Part shown: positions 33,441 through 43,834 of the stretch, piece after piece
Layout of the letters: every line of letters begins with the position of its first letter
Numbering within the stretch: position 1 is the first letter of the stretch
DNA from: Guillardia theta CCMP2712
Lineage: Eukaryota; Cryptophyceae; Pyrenomonadales; Geminigeraceae
Direction of reading: 5' to 3'
Length of the DNA: 64,000 nucleotides
Assembly (NCBI RefSeq): GCF_000315625.1
Contig: NW_005434595.1
Coordinates: forward strand, 280,895-344,894
Program-made: the position numbers and the translations under genes
Notes under the pieces: generated by a model
What the model was told of the DNA's origin: nothing
The model's database searches: none
The model's input: the letters and a program-made list of their open reading frames with translations, nothing else

Positions 33441-34174
33441 ATGGCCGCAAGATCTATAGCACAGGCGATATTCGGGGGAAAGCAAGTGGATCCCAAGGAA
33501 CAGGTATGAAAAACTGGGAAATCATGGTTAAGAGCCAACAATCTTGGCAGGTCAAACAATGGAGGCTCAAGATTAGGGGGGAGATGAGAACTTTACAGAG
33601 ACAGTGTGACACAATCGAGCGGGAGGAGAAAAAAATCAAAGCAGAAATTAAGAAGGCGTGGAAAGAAAATCAACCAGCAGCAGCGAAAATGCTCGCCAAA
33701 GAAGTGATTCGAAGTCAGAAAGCGCGAGAAAGGATCTTGTTGGGCAAGGCAAACCTGAATTCGATGGATATGCAGCTGAATGGACAGTTGGCTTCCATGA
33801 GAGTTGTAGGGTCTATGGAGAAGAGTACAGAGCTGATGGCCTTGATGAACAATGCGGTTAAGCTACAAGAAGTTTCGCAGACGGTCAGAGAGCTTTCGCA
33901 GGAGATGGAACGAGCTGGGATCATAGAAGAATGCATTAACGATAGTTTAGAAAGCCTGGAGCCCGAGGACCTCGAGGCCGAGTCGGAACTTGAAGTTCAG
34001 CGCGTCCTGGCTGAACTTGGAGTCGGTCAAATGGATGCCGCACCTCACGCGCCTTCAGCGAAAGTCGGTGAGGTCGCACGTCCTGTCGAAGAAGTCTCCA
34101 ACGAGGAACCGCTCGAGAGCGAAGGTGAGACTGCCGACATGGAAGCAAGAATTGCTGCCCTGAGGGCAGCATAA
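33441..34174 (+). CDS. VPS24: ESCRT-III subunit CHMP3/VPS24
   Basis: Two exons (33441-33503 and 33551-34174, intron 47 bases) join to 228 residues. The N-terminal basic alpha-1 helix (WRLKIRGEMRTLQRQCDTI) and the following segments (AKEVIRSQKARERI, NQ-like MQLNGQLASMRVVGSMEKST, VRELSQEMERAGIIEE) match CHMP3 in order, including the GSMEKSTE signature. A glutamate-rich C terminus ends with a MIM1-like helix (EARIAALRAA) that would bind the VPS4 MIT domain. ESCRT-III polymers drive membrane scission in endosomal sorting and cytokinesis (family knowledge). Length is normal for the family (about 220). Paralogue CHMP2 is a less good fit because of the VGSMEKST and AGIIEE segments. Confidence 0.95.
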
Positions 34175-34302
34175 GCATAGCAGAACGGATCTTGTCTGTT
34201 CGAAATAGATGAGTTTTCGAGTCTCAGTAGCTTTGTGCATCAAAAATTGAATTATGAATAAGTTTGAACAAGGTTTAGTTCGATTTGTGCCTCAGATATT
34301 TA

Positions 34303-34505
34303 CCAGGAAATCTACTGCAGTCAGATCTGCTCCTAGCTCAACCAGCCTTGAGATTGCATTGATGTGCCCTTCTCTGGCTGCATAATGAAGAGGGGTCCTC
34401 TTCCACATGTCCTGGTTAGCACCAGAGTTACATGCATGTCGTTGTGGCCTTCGCAAGAAGGATAAAAGCAGGCATAGCTAGAAGATTCATGCTTTTATGT
34501 TCACA
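34303..34505 (-). pseudogene. Duplicated ankyrin exon fragment
   Basis: These 203 bases match 42148-42350 without any indel and with about five mismatches (my count). On the minus strand it reads an ankyrin unit (MWKRTPLHYAAREGHINAI, then SRLVELGADLTAVDFL) plus the adjoining intron of the 41-42.7 kb ankyrin gene. Neighbouring exons were not copied. It sits 99 bases beyond the RAE1 stop codon, so it is probably an untranslated fragment; use as an alternative 3' exon of RAE1 is not supported by frame. Confidence 0.85.
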
Positions 34506-34603
34506 CCGAGTCGTTGATATTTCAATGCTGTGTCCAAAATTAACTGTGAGACTTGGGGCGAATCTCGTTCTCCTGAATGTGCATTCATCACAGGCATGAG
34601 CTT

Positions 34604-36440
34604 TCAGCTATAATGGACAGGACTGACCTGGACAGGATGTAGAAAGATCCTCTCTTCGGCTTGTTTAAAGCTATCTGGTCTGAAAGTAATGGTAAAAACG
34701 AAATCTATATCTGCATACAAGATCCTGATATCCTTACCCGCGGGACCAGTCATATGATTGAGCATATGCAAAAAGAGTCCCATCACGATTGAAATCCACT
34801 GAAGAAATTGAGTTCTTCATTGATATATCAGAGGGGCTGCAAACTGTATGAATAATATTTTCAACCGGAAGTCGTTGAAATCCTTTAAGCCTCTGCTTCG
34901 CGTCCTGTTTTCGGCTGTCAGCTCAAGCGAAGAAAGAATGAAGACATGGATTCAAGAGAATGCTCGGCATCACCTTGTCCCAGAAATTGAAAGTTCCGTC
35001 AGAACCCGCTGAAATATGATATTGAGTCGTATTTGGCACAATTTTACACTACTGTCCAACCTGTACAAAATGTTCCATACTTCTTGTGGAACACAATTGC
35101 ATTGACGGCAAAAATGTCCTGTAATCGGATAATGAGACAAACATATTCGAATTTCCCTACAGAAGACCTGTGTGGAAGAATCTCTATGGCACTTGAAGGC
35201 AAAATTCAGCTTGGTGTCATCGTCGTTGATGTGCTATTCGACAATTAGTTTTCGTCACATCACATAGATATTTTCTGGACAAATCTACTCCTTTATTTGA
35301 CACACCTGAATGTGCACGCGTCCTTCGATTGAACCGATTGCATATCTAAAGAAATTCAGCTATTCACAAAATTTCAACTCTCCTTGGATGGACCCTCGAT
35401 TGTCATTGAAAAGGGCAACAGTTCTTATCTGATGTCGCAAGGGAGACTGCGAACGACGAATCAGGGCTGTTGGAATTTTTCACAATCTTTCATGGCTTGG
35501 ACCTGATGAGACTTGACTGGAACAGAGAAATTGCGCAGATCAAAGACGTGAATATTTCTATCAGCGCTGCGATAAGGTCAAGGATGACAACAGGCCAAAT
35601 CGGACTCAAATACCAGGCGACGACAGCCAGATTGCCGTTCACATCCATGGAGTAGACTCGCTCGTTCAAACCGATTGTTGCCACTGCATCTGTTCCCACT
35701 CGATTCACCTAGGATACTTTTAGACTCCGTGTTATGAATGCAAGCAACTTGTTCTATCCATACATCCCAATATTTCAAAGTCTTGTCCCAACTTCCCGTA
35801 ACGACAAGATTTTGGTTTTGGATCCAATGAACGCTTTTGATGGGCTACAATGTAGAAGACGTCAACACACATGTAAGTGAGCCGGAAGCATAGAATCACT
35901 TGATCATGTCTGGCAAACTCCGAGGCCCTATTAGTGGAAATATCAAGAACTTTGCCTGTGTTGTCGATAGATCCAGTGAAAACGTGCGTGCTGTAAGAAT
36001 GTAAAATTGTGATCGCACAGCGTCCGAAACGAGAACCTATCCGAGTTCCAGCATGCTGTCAAGACAGGAAGAAGATGAGCTCCCGATTGAAGGACTGAGC
36101 TGGAAATGATTTCTTTGCCTTTCCCAACTCAATTAGATAACGAAAGGAGCACTCCTGCATTTTTGCAACTTTACCATTCCTGGAGTAGCCATATATAGAA
36201 ATGCTGCAATCCCAAGAGGTTGCGAGAAGAAGATCCTTCACCGGGCCAGCACGGTCAGCCGGGACAAGCGATGATATGCCAACTTCACCTTGCTCGGCGC
36301 AAACTTCAGGCACGAGACTGAATCACTTGGGGCGCCTTTGATCTGTCAATCACATGATGCAGTTAGCCCTTCCCCTCTCCCCCTCCTCTGCCTCTGCCTC
36401 CATGTTTCAGGACAACCTCATGATCGATAGATGCTGCCAT
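34604..36440 (-). CDS. RAE1: RAE1-like mRNA export/nuclear pore WD40 protein
   Basis: Many small exons on the minus strand spell out a Rae1 propeller in order: start MAASIDHE near 36440, [27 protein letters not shown] (36200-36330), [16 protein letters not shown] and ASEFARHDQ (about 35910-36000), [15 protein letters not shown] (about 35770-35830), [19 protein letters not shown] (about 35630-35700), [15 protein letters not shown] (about 35390-35460), [22 protein letters not shown] (about 35200), [17 protein letters not shown] (about 35060-35120), [24 protein letters not shown] and a terminal IFLHPVQ. The stop is at 34604-34606. Rae1 binds NUP98 and mRNA at the pore and has mitotic roles (family knowledge). 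The FKCHR and SIEGRV segments are shared with BUB3, but [11 protein letters not shown] favours RAE1. Exon ends are approximate. Confidence 0.9.
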
Positions 36441-36688
36441 TCCCTGGCTTCGGCGCTGTTCGTCTTCGAATGGCTGAGGACTCACTGATACCACTCCCGC
36501 ACCGGGTGACCCGACCGGGCCACTGCCATCGGCTCCCCGGGCCCGCTGAGCTAGTTTGTATACTCGGTGTTGCTATCACATGTTTGTGATCTATTTTCAT
36601 GCTGGAGCTCATGAAGCATGAACAGGAGCGATCGCAGAGCAGACAGACAGCGCGAAGGGTTTAGAGGTGGCGACTGAAGCATCTCACC
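36441..36688. other. Short divergent intergenic region with a GC island
   Basis: Between RAE1 (minus) and the next plus-strand gene lies a small GC island (about 36490-36550, GGGTGACCCGACCGGGCC and CCCCGGGCCC). Both genes' promoters must lie in these 250 bases. Confidence 0.5.
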
Positions 36689-37440
36689 ATGATCAGCCAC
36701 AGATGTCTCCTTGGCTGCTTCCTGTTCTGTGTTGTGTGCTTGAGGACCACCCGTCAAGAGCAAATCCCTTCCCTTACTGCGAAAACGCTGCCACATGAAA
36801 GGAAGACGTCTGCTCTAGTTCACTTGATGAACAAGAAATCTTCGTTTGCGAGAACTAGGAATGACTGGAATATGAAAAATGGTGAAGACGTAAACAGGGA
36901 GATTGAGAGGTACTCCAAGATTGCTGCCTCGGGATTCAATGCGTATGAAGAAGATAGAAAACATGAAAAGCATAGGATAACGGATAGGCATAAGCTACAG
37001 GAGGTTGATGCTAAGAAAGCAGCTAGGTATGTCTGCACTTCATCTACAGTGTGCACTGTGATTTATTCTGTTTTACCCGCAGTTCATTGCTTTCGCAATA
37101 CAGAAAGATTGCTTCTGCGGGTATCTCGGTGCAAGGTTCTCAGATACAAACTTCAAGACCTGGGAAGCTCACCTCCATTGAGGTCTTGTCGCCTACTGGT
37201 ATTGACAACTTTCTTTTCTCTCATGTTGAATCTCCTGCAAGAGCCTTATAGCTGAGTGAGAGAAATATACAGGGCATTGGCGACCAGTGACAGTCAATCA
37301 GTTTGAACGTGGGCGAGTGTTGGTGCATTACAAGGGGTTTGATCATTCGTATGATGAATGGATCAATGCAATGTCTCCGAGAATTCGCTTGCAGGTCAAT
37401 CACATTTCTCAAGAGCTGTGTAATATGATGCGATAATTCA
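36689..37440 (+). CDS. Unrecognised signal-peptide protein, possibly with a Tudor-knot-like exon
   Basis: The ATG at 36689 opens a frame with a good hydrophobic signal-like segment (CLLGCFLFCVVCL), then a charged helical region (VNREIERYSKIAASGFNAYE). A donor follows AAAGCAGCTAG near 37025, and after a TTTTACCCGCAG acceptor near 37081 a second exon continues in frame (YRKIASAGISVQGSQ). The two regions share a YxKIA-like phrase. A third piece (about 37280-37395) reads VLVHYKGFDHSYDEWI ... RIRLQ, typical of Tudor-knot/chromo barrel folds that bind histone tails or RNA. Whether that exon belongs to this gene is not proved. Nothing is known of function. Borders are uncertain, and the next region may belong to the same transcript. 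Confidence 0.45.
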
Positions 37441-37697
37441 AATGTTGTCAGTCTTTGGGAAGTGAACAAGCGCACAGCGATCTGAGGTATCTGAATGTGT
37501 TTCCTTTATCATCTGATAATTAACAAGCAATGTCAACGGAAGATCTGATCGCCATGGCCCTTCGCGAGAGCAAGGAAAGACTAGAGTGCGGGGTCGCATG
37601 GTTGAAACTCAGCTGGACCGCATGTCTCACGGTAAATACTTGAGCTTATTCGATGAGCCTCGATCATATTTTCTCATTAGTTGAAACGAAATCGACG

Positions 37698-39808
37698 ATG
37701 AGAACGAATGAGACTAATCCAGCAGTTGATCCTGAGTTTGTCAAGATATACAAAGATCTAAGGCTGGCTGCACGGGACGCAAAATCTCATGGGCTAACAG
37801 ACATCGAAAATCAGATTGAGCTGGAAGAAGCGAAGCTCATTAAGTTATCAGAGCTACCAGGAAAACTGCCAACTTCAGTGATGGCGCAGCTTACTAAAGC
37901 TGTCAATGTCTTGCAACAACGACTTCGGCATAGAGTGCAAGCATTGCGTGAAGGGAGCATTTCACGAACCAACCATCCTACTGCTCCAAAAATTACTCAT
38001 CAGGTTGTGCTATCGAAAACGGATGCGAAAGCAAATGCTTTGAAACGAATGGTGATGAGGTTTTCGAAGGGAGCCATTGCTTTGGCTAGCAAGTCAAGAT
38101 CAAAGATTCCAATGCACAAACAACTTGCATCGCGAATCGACAAAAGTGTATTGTCGCGCGAGAATGCTGTTGGATATACGCCCAAGATCTCAGAAGAATT
38201 TTCATCTTGTTTAATTCCTTCGATTCCTGCAACGATGTCGCCCTCCTTTGCGAATAGAAAAGTGCTAAGCTTTGCTCTGATGAGCAAATATGGTATATCT
38301 TCAATAATTCTGAGGAAAGAACTGAATGTTGGATTCAGTTCCGAGCGATTCTCCGAAGATGCACCTGAAGGTTACAGGAACTGCTCTTGATGGAACTGCA
38401 GGAGATGATTATGGAGAAATCATTCTGGGACTTGATCGAAGAGCCGATGGTGCTGCTTGGTACTATGACTCGCAAATCATCGTTTCTTCATCTCCATGGA
38501 GCATGGTAACCTCTAATGAGATTTTTAGTGGTTTGTCACAACGATCTTGTCAAGGTTGGATTTCTTGAGGACGAACCAGATATGCTGGTTTCTGACTGTC
38601 ATGACCGTTTCTTGTCGGTTATCAACATGAAGCCATATACATACCAAACACAGCAACATGGAATGAAGGTAGAAACACAAATTCTTAGCTATACATTGAT
38701 TGCCGGTTGCAGACTGTTGCATCGATAGTCTTGGATCATGGAGCGGACCCTCTGTTTGTTACACGTCACAAAACTTTCAACGTCGACGATGTACAACGTC
38801 CCGACAGTTCGTATTTCGTCTGGTCTCATCAAAATCAACCACTCGCGATCCTCCAGCAGTCCGGAAGTGACGACGGCTCAAAGTGGGTGATTCAGATATT
38901 GCAGGGATCACCGCTCGATTTCCGCGTCATCGGCCTCTTGGCTGCACAAATCGAAGCTGAAAAATTCTTTCTACATTCCACAAGTTTCTTCGAACTGGGG
39001 GTGATCATTTTTCATTTGCGCCACATAGTCGTTAGTAAGTCTTTTTCTTTTGGGAGCAGTCGGCGTTTGTGATTGCACTGAACGTCTTGTTGGTATGCTG
39101 TTGCATGCCGAGCCTCTTTCGGTGGTGTAAGGGCACTCAAAGTGCCTCAGCGGATAAGCAATCAGTGATGCATGGAAGTCTGATGGAAGCAAGTGAGCAT
39201 CGAATGCAACATTTGTCGATCCCGGGGTTGCGCGGGGACTCTTTTCAAGAATACCAACAAGGTGAATCTTACAAGGATCATACGTTGACATGTAAATGTT
39301 GAACATACGTGGTATTTTAACACTGATGTTGCCAGACTCAAGCAAGGTCATTTCCGGCAATGTCCACGCAGACAGCAAAGCACTTTCAACGAGCTCACTG
39401 TTGCGGAATCATGCTGCAGGTTGAAGACTGTCATGTCGACTTACAAGTCGCATGATCTTGGTCCTGGAGAGAAGTGACACTTGGCAACTAGGTCCTGGGA
39501 AAGGCGATTGCAGTGTTGAGCCCGACGGCTACCTTCCTCCACCTTCCATGCCAATTCAGGACCCGAACCGAGATGTCGTCGAGCAGGTGAAGCAAGCGTT
39601 GCAAGGGACATGGAGGGAAAGCGAACGATCAAGTCAGCGAGGTTGGTCCGTGTCGAGCTTCCGCGATCAATCGCGAGGATACGCCGACTTCAGAGGTGAC
39701 TTTGCAGACCATTAGGGCAAGTCCTTGTTGTGACAAATTGACAGAGGAAAGCGTTACAATCGGCGTGTTGGAAAATATGCCGTCCCGCTCTTCGTGGAGG
39801 GACGATGA
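37698..39808 (+). CDS. Unrecognised multi-exon gene
   Basis: A clear coding exon (37698 to before 38390) encodes helical, Lys/Ala/Leu-rich sequence (DPEFVKIYKDLRLAARDAKS, then lysine-rich). Further segments that look coding are 38345-38505 (TALDGTAGDDYGEIILGLD, DGAAWYYDSQIIV), 38530-38665 (VGFLEDEPDMLVSDCHD), 38712-39040 (TVASIVLDHGADPLFV, SDDGSKWVIQILQGSPLDFR) and 39440-39695 (PIQDPNRDVVEQVKQALQGT), perhaps ending RVGKYAVPLFVEGR at 39808. An upstream short open stretch at 37530 begins MSTEDLIAMALRES, which resembles a ubiquitin-interacting motif, but I could not join it in frame. No family is recognised, and exon joins are unresolved. It may be one gene or two. Confidence 0.4.
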
Positions 39809-40029
39809 TAAGGTTGACCAAGGACCTTGCCGTGGATTCTAATAAGTCTTGACAGGAGATTGCTCAAAAGCCGAAAAACCTAAGGGAATGGGCGAAGAAG
39901 TATGATCCTATTCAGCGACCGGGAAGCTAGCCTGAGAGAATATGAGACAACGTATGTTGTCATCCTATGTTGATACGAGAAGTTTTCTTGCGGGTGGGAA
40001 TGGGGGCTGGTGTACAGAATGTTTGGGAA

Positions 40030-41090
40030 GCTATCCTTTATCTTTGTAAGCAATAACGATACTCAGCATTTCTTGTTTGCTGTCCAGAGCTGTTGTCCAC
40101 TCGTTTACAATATGCTCAACCTGCAAGGTTTTAGGCTGTGAGGCATCATCCTGTCGTACCTTCAAGCATGTCCCGTTGTTTGCCTCCTTGAGTTGCTCAC
40201 ACGCGCTCTTGAATGCCGTGATGCCACTTTCCCTGCTGCTCGTTACAAGGCTTCACATCAACGCAACAATACCGCGATCGGAGGGGGGAGATGCTCAGAA
40301 AGAATGCTCCCTGTCCGCTCCTCCAGTCAACCGCAACAGAGGACTGGTTGATGTCCGGGAGGAGAGAAAAGACGGTCTTAGCAAGAAACGGCATCGTCGC
40401 CTCCTCGTGCATAAGTTCTGAGCCAAGAATCACATCAAACGGCGTGTTCACTTGCTCGCTTTCGTCTTCCCACCGTAAGATTTGAGCAGTGACAAAGTCC
40501 TCTTGCCGGAGCGATGCATCTCGAGCGCGGCGTCGTCTTATGAGAGGCAAGTTTCTTCGTACATTCTCTCGGAAATGTTCAATCAATTCTTCCCTCCTTT
40601 CTGTCATGCAGACATGGCTTGCGAAGAAGCACGCTACCAAGGACGGGAGGCCGATACCTGCTCCAAGCTCGAGCACCCTCCTCCCTTTGATCGTCTCTGG
40701 GTTCGACAGCAGCAGGTTTGAAAGAGCTTCCGCGGACCCCCACACGTGAACACCTGAGAAGGAGATGTCTCCGCATCCACCTTGTCCTGTCCGTCCAAGT
40801 TCATGTCTTGATGCTCCTCGGGAGGCAGTGGACAACTGAAGCACAAGCAGCGATTCCTCACTATGCGGCAAGGGGAAGCTAAACTGAAGGTAACGCTCGG
40901 CCCATGGCAGGTAGCCTCCAGACGCGTCCTGTTGAGCCCTTAGCTGTTCTTCTACCACTGCGAACTCTTCTTCCTCAGGTGTCATCGAAGCGGAAGAGGA
41001 GGGCGGGAAGGGCAGGGAAGGCTGAGCAGGAGGAGCATATTCGGTGATTTGCGGGGGTGGGGGTGGGGGTTGAGTGCGCGTGTATGACAT
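40030..41090 (-). CDS. METTL21/FAM86-type lysine methyltransferase
   Basis: From the ATG at 41090 the protein has a proline-rich N terminus (PPPPPPQ). It then has a seven-beta-strand methyltransferase core: VHVWGSAEAL, motif I VLELGAGIGLPSLVA (SAM binding), and the post-I/II segment FDVILGSELMHEE. That corresponds to the DxxY/ASDxxY region of the Methyltransf_16 family (METTL21, METTL22, FAM86, CaM-KMT), which methylates lysines on chaperones and elongation factors. The catalytic D-x-x-Y motif is here S-E-L-M, so the target cannot be guessed. The open frame stops at 40197. A better C terminus may be reached in another frame through a small intron (acceptor before VEHIVNEWTTALDSKQE, to about 40040), so the 3' end is uncertain. 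Confidence 0.8.
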
Positions 41091-41134
41091 GAAACCATCA
41101 TGAATGATCTTTGAAATTTCATTCTCCTCAACCC

Positions 41135-42696
41135 CTATGCATACTCCACTTCCTCCGATTCTTCGTGCCAGGATTCCACTTCTTCTTCCCGTGCAGCAAG
41201 GGTTTCGTCGTCGTCTGAAAGTTTTATCCCACCCTTCTCTTCACTATTACAGAGGTCAGAAATAATTTCCAAATGCTCATGGCAAACCTTTTACTTCCGG
41301 CTGCATAGCGAGCTTGAGCTTTAGCAACGGCAGCAGCAAGAGTGTCTTCTTTGAAAGAAGTGGCACTGTCATGATTAGACCCAGCAAGCTCGATTTTCTC
41401 TTCTGCACGCAACAAATGATTTAGACAGAACCTAATCATTGATAGTCATCGTATTACCAGTAGTTAGCCGTGAGCGGCCTGCATTAGCCGATGGCACCTT
41501 GCTGGTCGTAGATGGCGTCGGTATTGTTTGCGGCTTGGGTGCTTGCTTTGCTGCCATGGTTTGCTGGATTGGCTTTGGAGGGACAGCTGGCTGTTGGGCT
41601 TCCTTGAAGATGGGCAGGTTCTGGGGCAGAGTGCCCCGAATAGTGGCCGCATGCAACATAGCCTGTGTTTCCACGTTGCTTTCTTTGGAGTTGGCAAGAT
41701 TCAAGGGCTTGAGATTCTTAGAGTCGATCGCGTGCACGTCAGCCTTCATAACCAGCAGCACCTGCACACATTCAAACTGTCCACGACGAGCCGCCCAATG
41801 AAGAGGAGTTCGTTGCATCTGATCTCGAGCCTGTCAAAAGTCGCATTAGCAAATCGCAAGTGCACCAGGCTTCACGCCCAGATTCTCAATCGTCCTCACC
41901 TCCTTATTCGCCCCTAATTCACACAGCTTGTAGACTACCTCCGCATGCCCTTTGTAGCAAGCCCAATGCATTGGGCTTCGACCACCTTTTCATGAGATTA
42001 GCTGAATCATCCATGGGCTGCAGTTCTACTCACTGTTGTTGGGCCATGGATTCTTGTCAGGATGGTTGAGGTCAGATCCCAGCTGAGCCAAGACAGCAAC
42101 AGCATTTGCGTGGCCCTTTCTCGCTGCATGGTGCAAAGGTGTCCTCGCCAGGAAGTCTACTGCAGTCAGATCTGCTCCTAGCTCAACCAGCCTTGAGATT
42201 GCATTGATGTGCCCTTCTCTGGCTGCATAATGAAGAGGGGTCCTCTTCCACATGTCCTGGTTAGCACTAGAGTTACATGCATGTCATTGTGGCCTTCGCA
42301 AGAAGGATAAAAGCAGGCATAGCTAGAAGATTCACGCTCTTATGTTCACAAAATGGTGCTCACGAACTGACATCCACAAGAGAATGTCAAGCCTTTTACC
42401 TGATAGTTGACGGGCGCTCCAGACTGCACTAACAGGTTAATTCCAGCTGGGTCCAACCCTTCAACATTATTCTCTGTCGCCGCTTTGATCAGCTCTTCGC
42501 CGGCTTGCTCCTCGGTTATGGCTTCTCCGTCTACACCCAGGGCATTCCCTCCTCCACGGAGTCGCATCAGGATTTCGTTCCCTCTTACTGCCGTAATGCA
42601 TGGGGCACATGTTCTCGCTCTTGCCCCATCCACGCATCCTCCCAGGGTAATGAGGAGCATGCATCCGCTCGAGAAGAGGAGGTATGTGAAGGGCAT
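41135..42696 (-). CDS. Signal peptide-LRGGG-ankyrin protein
   Basis: The start at 42696 gives MPFTYLLFSSGCMLLITLGG, a signal peptide, followed by a cysteine-containing stretch and ILMRLRGGGNALG. A helical acidic part precedes the first exon end (APVNYQ). Further exons carry ankyrin repeats: KRTPLHYAAREGHINAISRL and ARTPLHHAARKGHANAVAVL (42026-42253), GRSPMHWACYKGHAEVVYKL (about 41905-41995) and QRTPLHWAARRGQFECVQVL (41760-41818). A proline/threonine-rich linker and an alanine-rich helix follow (DTLAAAVAKAQARYAAGSK), with an acidic end EEVEYA and stop at 41135-41137. In-frame upstream methionines exist (for example MGAMRHAGK), but this start gives the best signal peptide. One exon with its intron was copied to 34303-34505. 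The location (secretory route or plastid-associated compartment) is inference. Confidence 0.8.
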
Positions 42697-43834
42697 AGTT
42701 CTTGTCCCCCGCTGCACTCGAAACTCACCTTTTCCTCCCCACTCCTCCTTGCCCGCATGCCTCATCGCTCCCATGGCCGCCGCAGTCCTTTTAACAGGAG
42801 GGGGGGTGGGGTGTCCGAGGGACCTGGAGGGGGTGGGACAGTAGTCTACCGAAAACTTGGAGTACGGGTGAATATGAGCAAAGGGTAACGGGTGGGGGTC
42901 CTCCCAGACACCCCATCTCCAGGGCCCGCATGCATGTTCCCTCATCCCCGCGCAATCACCGGAATGAGGTCCGGGCGCAGTCCGGGCGCTGGTCCGGTCG
43001 CTGGTCCGGGCAGGCCCGGGTCAAGGCCCGGGTCAACGTGCTTGACGATGGCAGACCCGCCCCGGGACAGGATATGAGCCGGTGTTCACAAATAAAAACT
43101 TTTCTGACTAGGCCAGGGTGTCCTGAAACTAAAATGTGAATTTTAGAGATTGTAGCACTACTGGTAAGTAATTGGACTTGAATGTAGAGCTATGGGATCT
43201 AAGTAGGATTCGAAGTAGGTTCAATACTTTTCCTTTAGTTTTTTGTCAATTTTATTGTTTCACAATATTTCAAACCACAAACTTCCATGGCAGGGCCATT
43301 GCACCATACGTCATCACTGTACTGCATCACTCTACTTGTACTGAATGAAGTGATTACTGTACAATCAACATCTCTACTTCTGTCTAATGTATCAACCATC
43401 ATTTCTACTTGTGCTCTACTGAAGTATACCTATCACTGCTGAAGTATAACTATCACCCTACTGCATCACTACTCTACTGGTACTCTACTGAAGTATACCT
43501 ATCACTACTGAAGTATAACTATCACCCTACTGCATCACTACTCTACTGAGTGCATCACTCTACTTGTACTCTACTGAAGTATACCGTATACCTATCAGCA
43601 TTCACTCCACTGCATCCGACTCTGAAGTATATCTCCTGTTTAGTGTACTCTAGGAGGTGATCACAGTACAGTCACCATCTCCTAGTCTTCGTCATTCTAC
43701 TTGTCATTCAACGGTTCTCGTCTGATTCTGACTTGCCCATATCTTCCAGTCACTTTATTACACTCAGTGATATGGTTATCGTGATTGATTGGAAATTAAC
43801 AAGTCATTGAATTTATACTCAGCTACGATTCAAC
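42697..43834. other. Intergenic: GC island and minisatellite
   Basis: A GC island of imperfect direct repeats (about 42945-43065, GTCCGGGCGC, GTCCGGTCGCTG, GGCCCGGGTCAA twice) is followed by about 250 bases of AT-rich DNA. Then come a tandem repeat (separate entry) and ordinary DNA up to the recombinase stop codon. No gene is supported. Confidence 0.6.
43310..43620. repeat. Degenerate minisatellite of CTACTGAAGTATA / ATCACTACTCTAC units
   Basis: Units of about 25-60 bases combining TACTCTACTGAAGTATA, CCTATCACTACTGAAG and CACCCTACTGCATCA recur at least five times between about 43370 and 43580, with looser copies on both sides. Spacing is irregular and units are imperfect, so it is not a CRISPR array. 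Confidence 0.85.

Noticed and set aside
43310-43620. Regularly spaced repeats that might suggest a CRISPR array
   Set aside because: Units are imperfect, spacing is irregular, there are no unique spacers, and the genome is eukaryotic.
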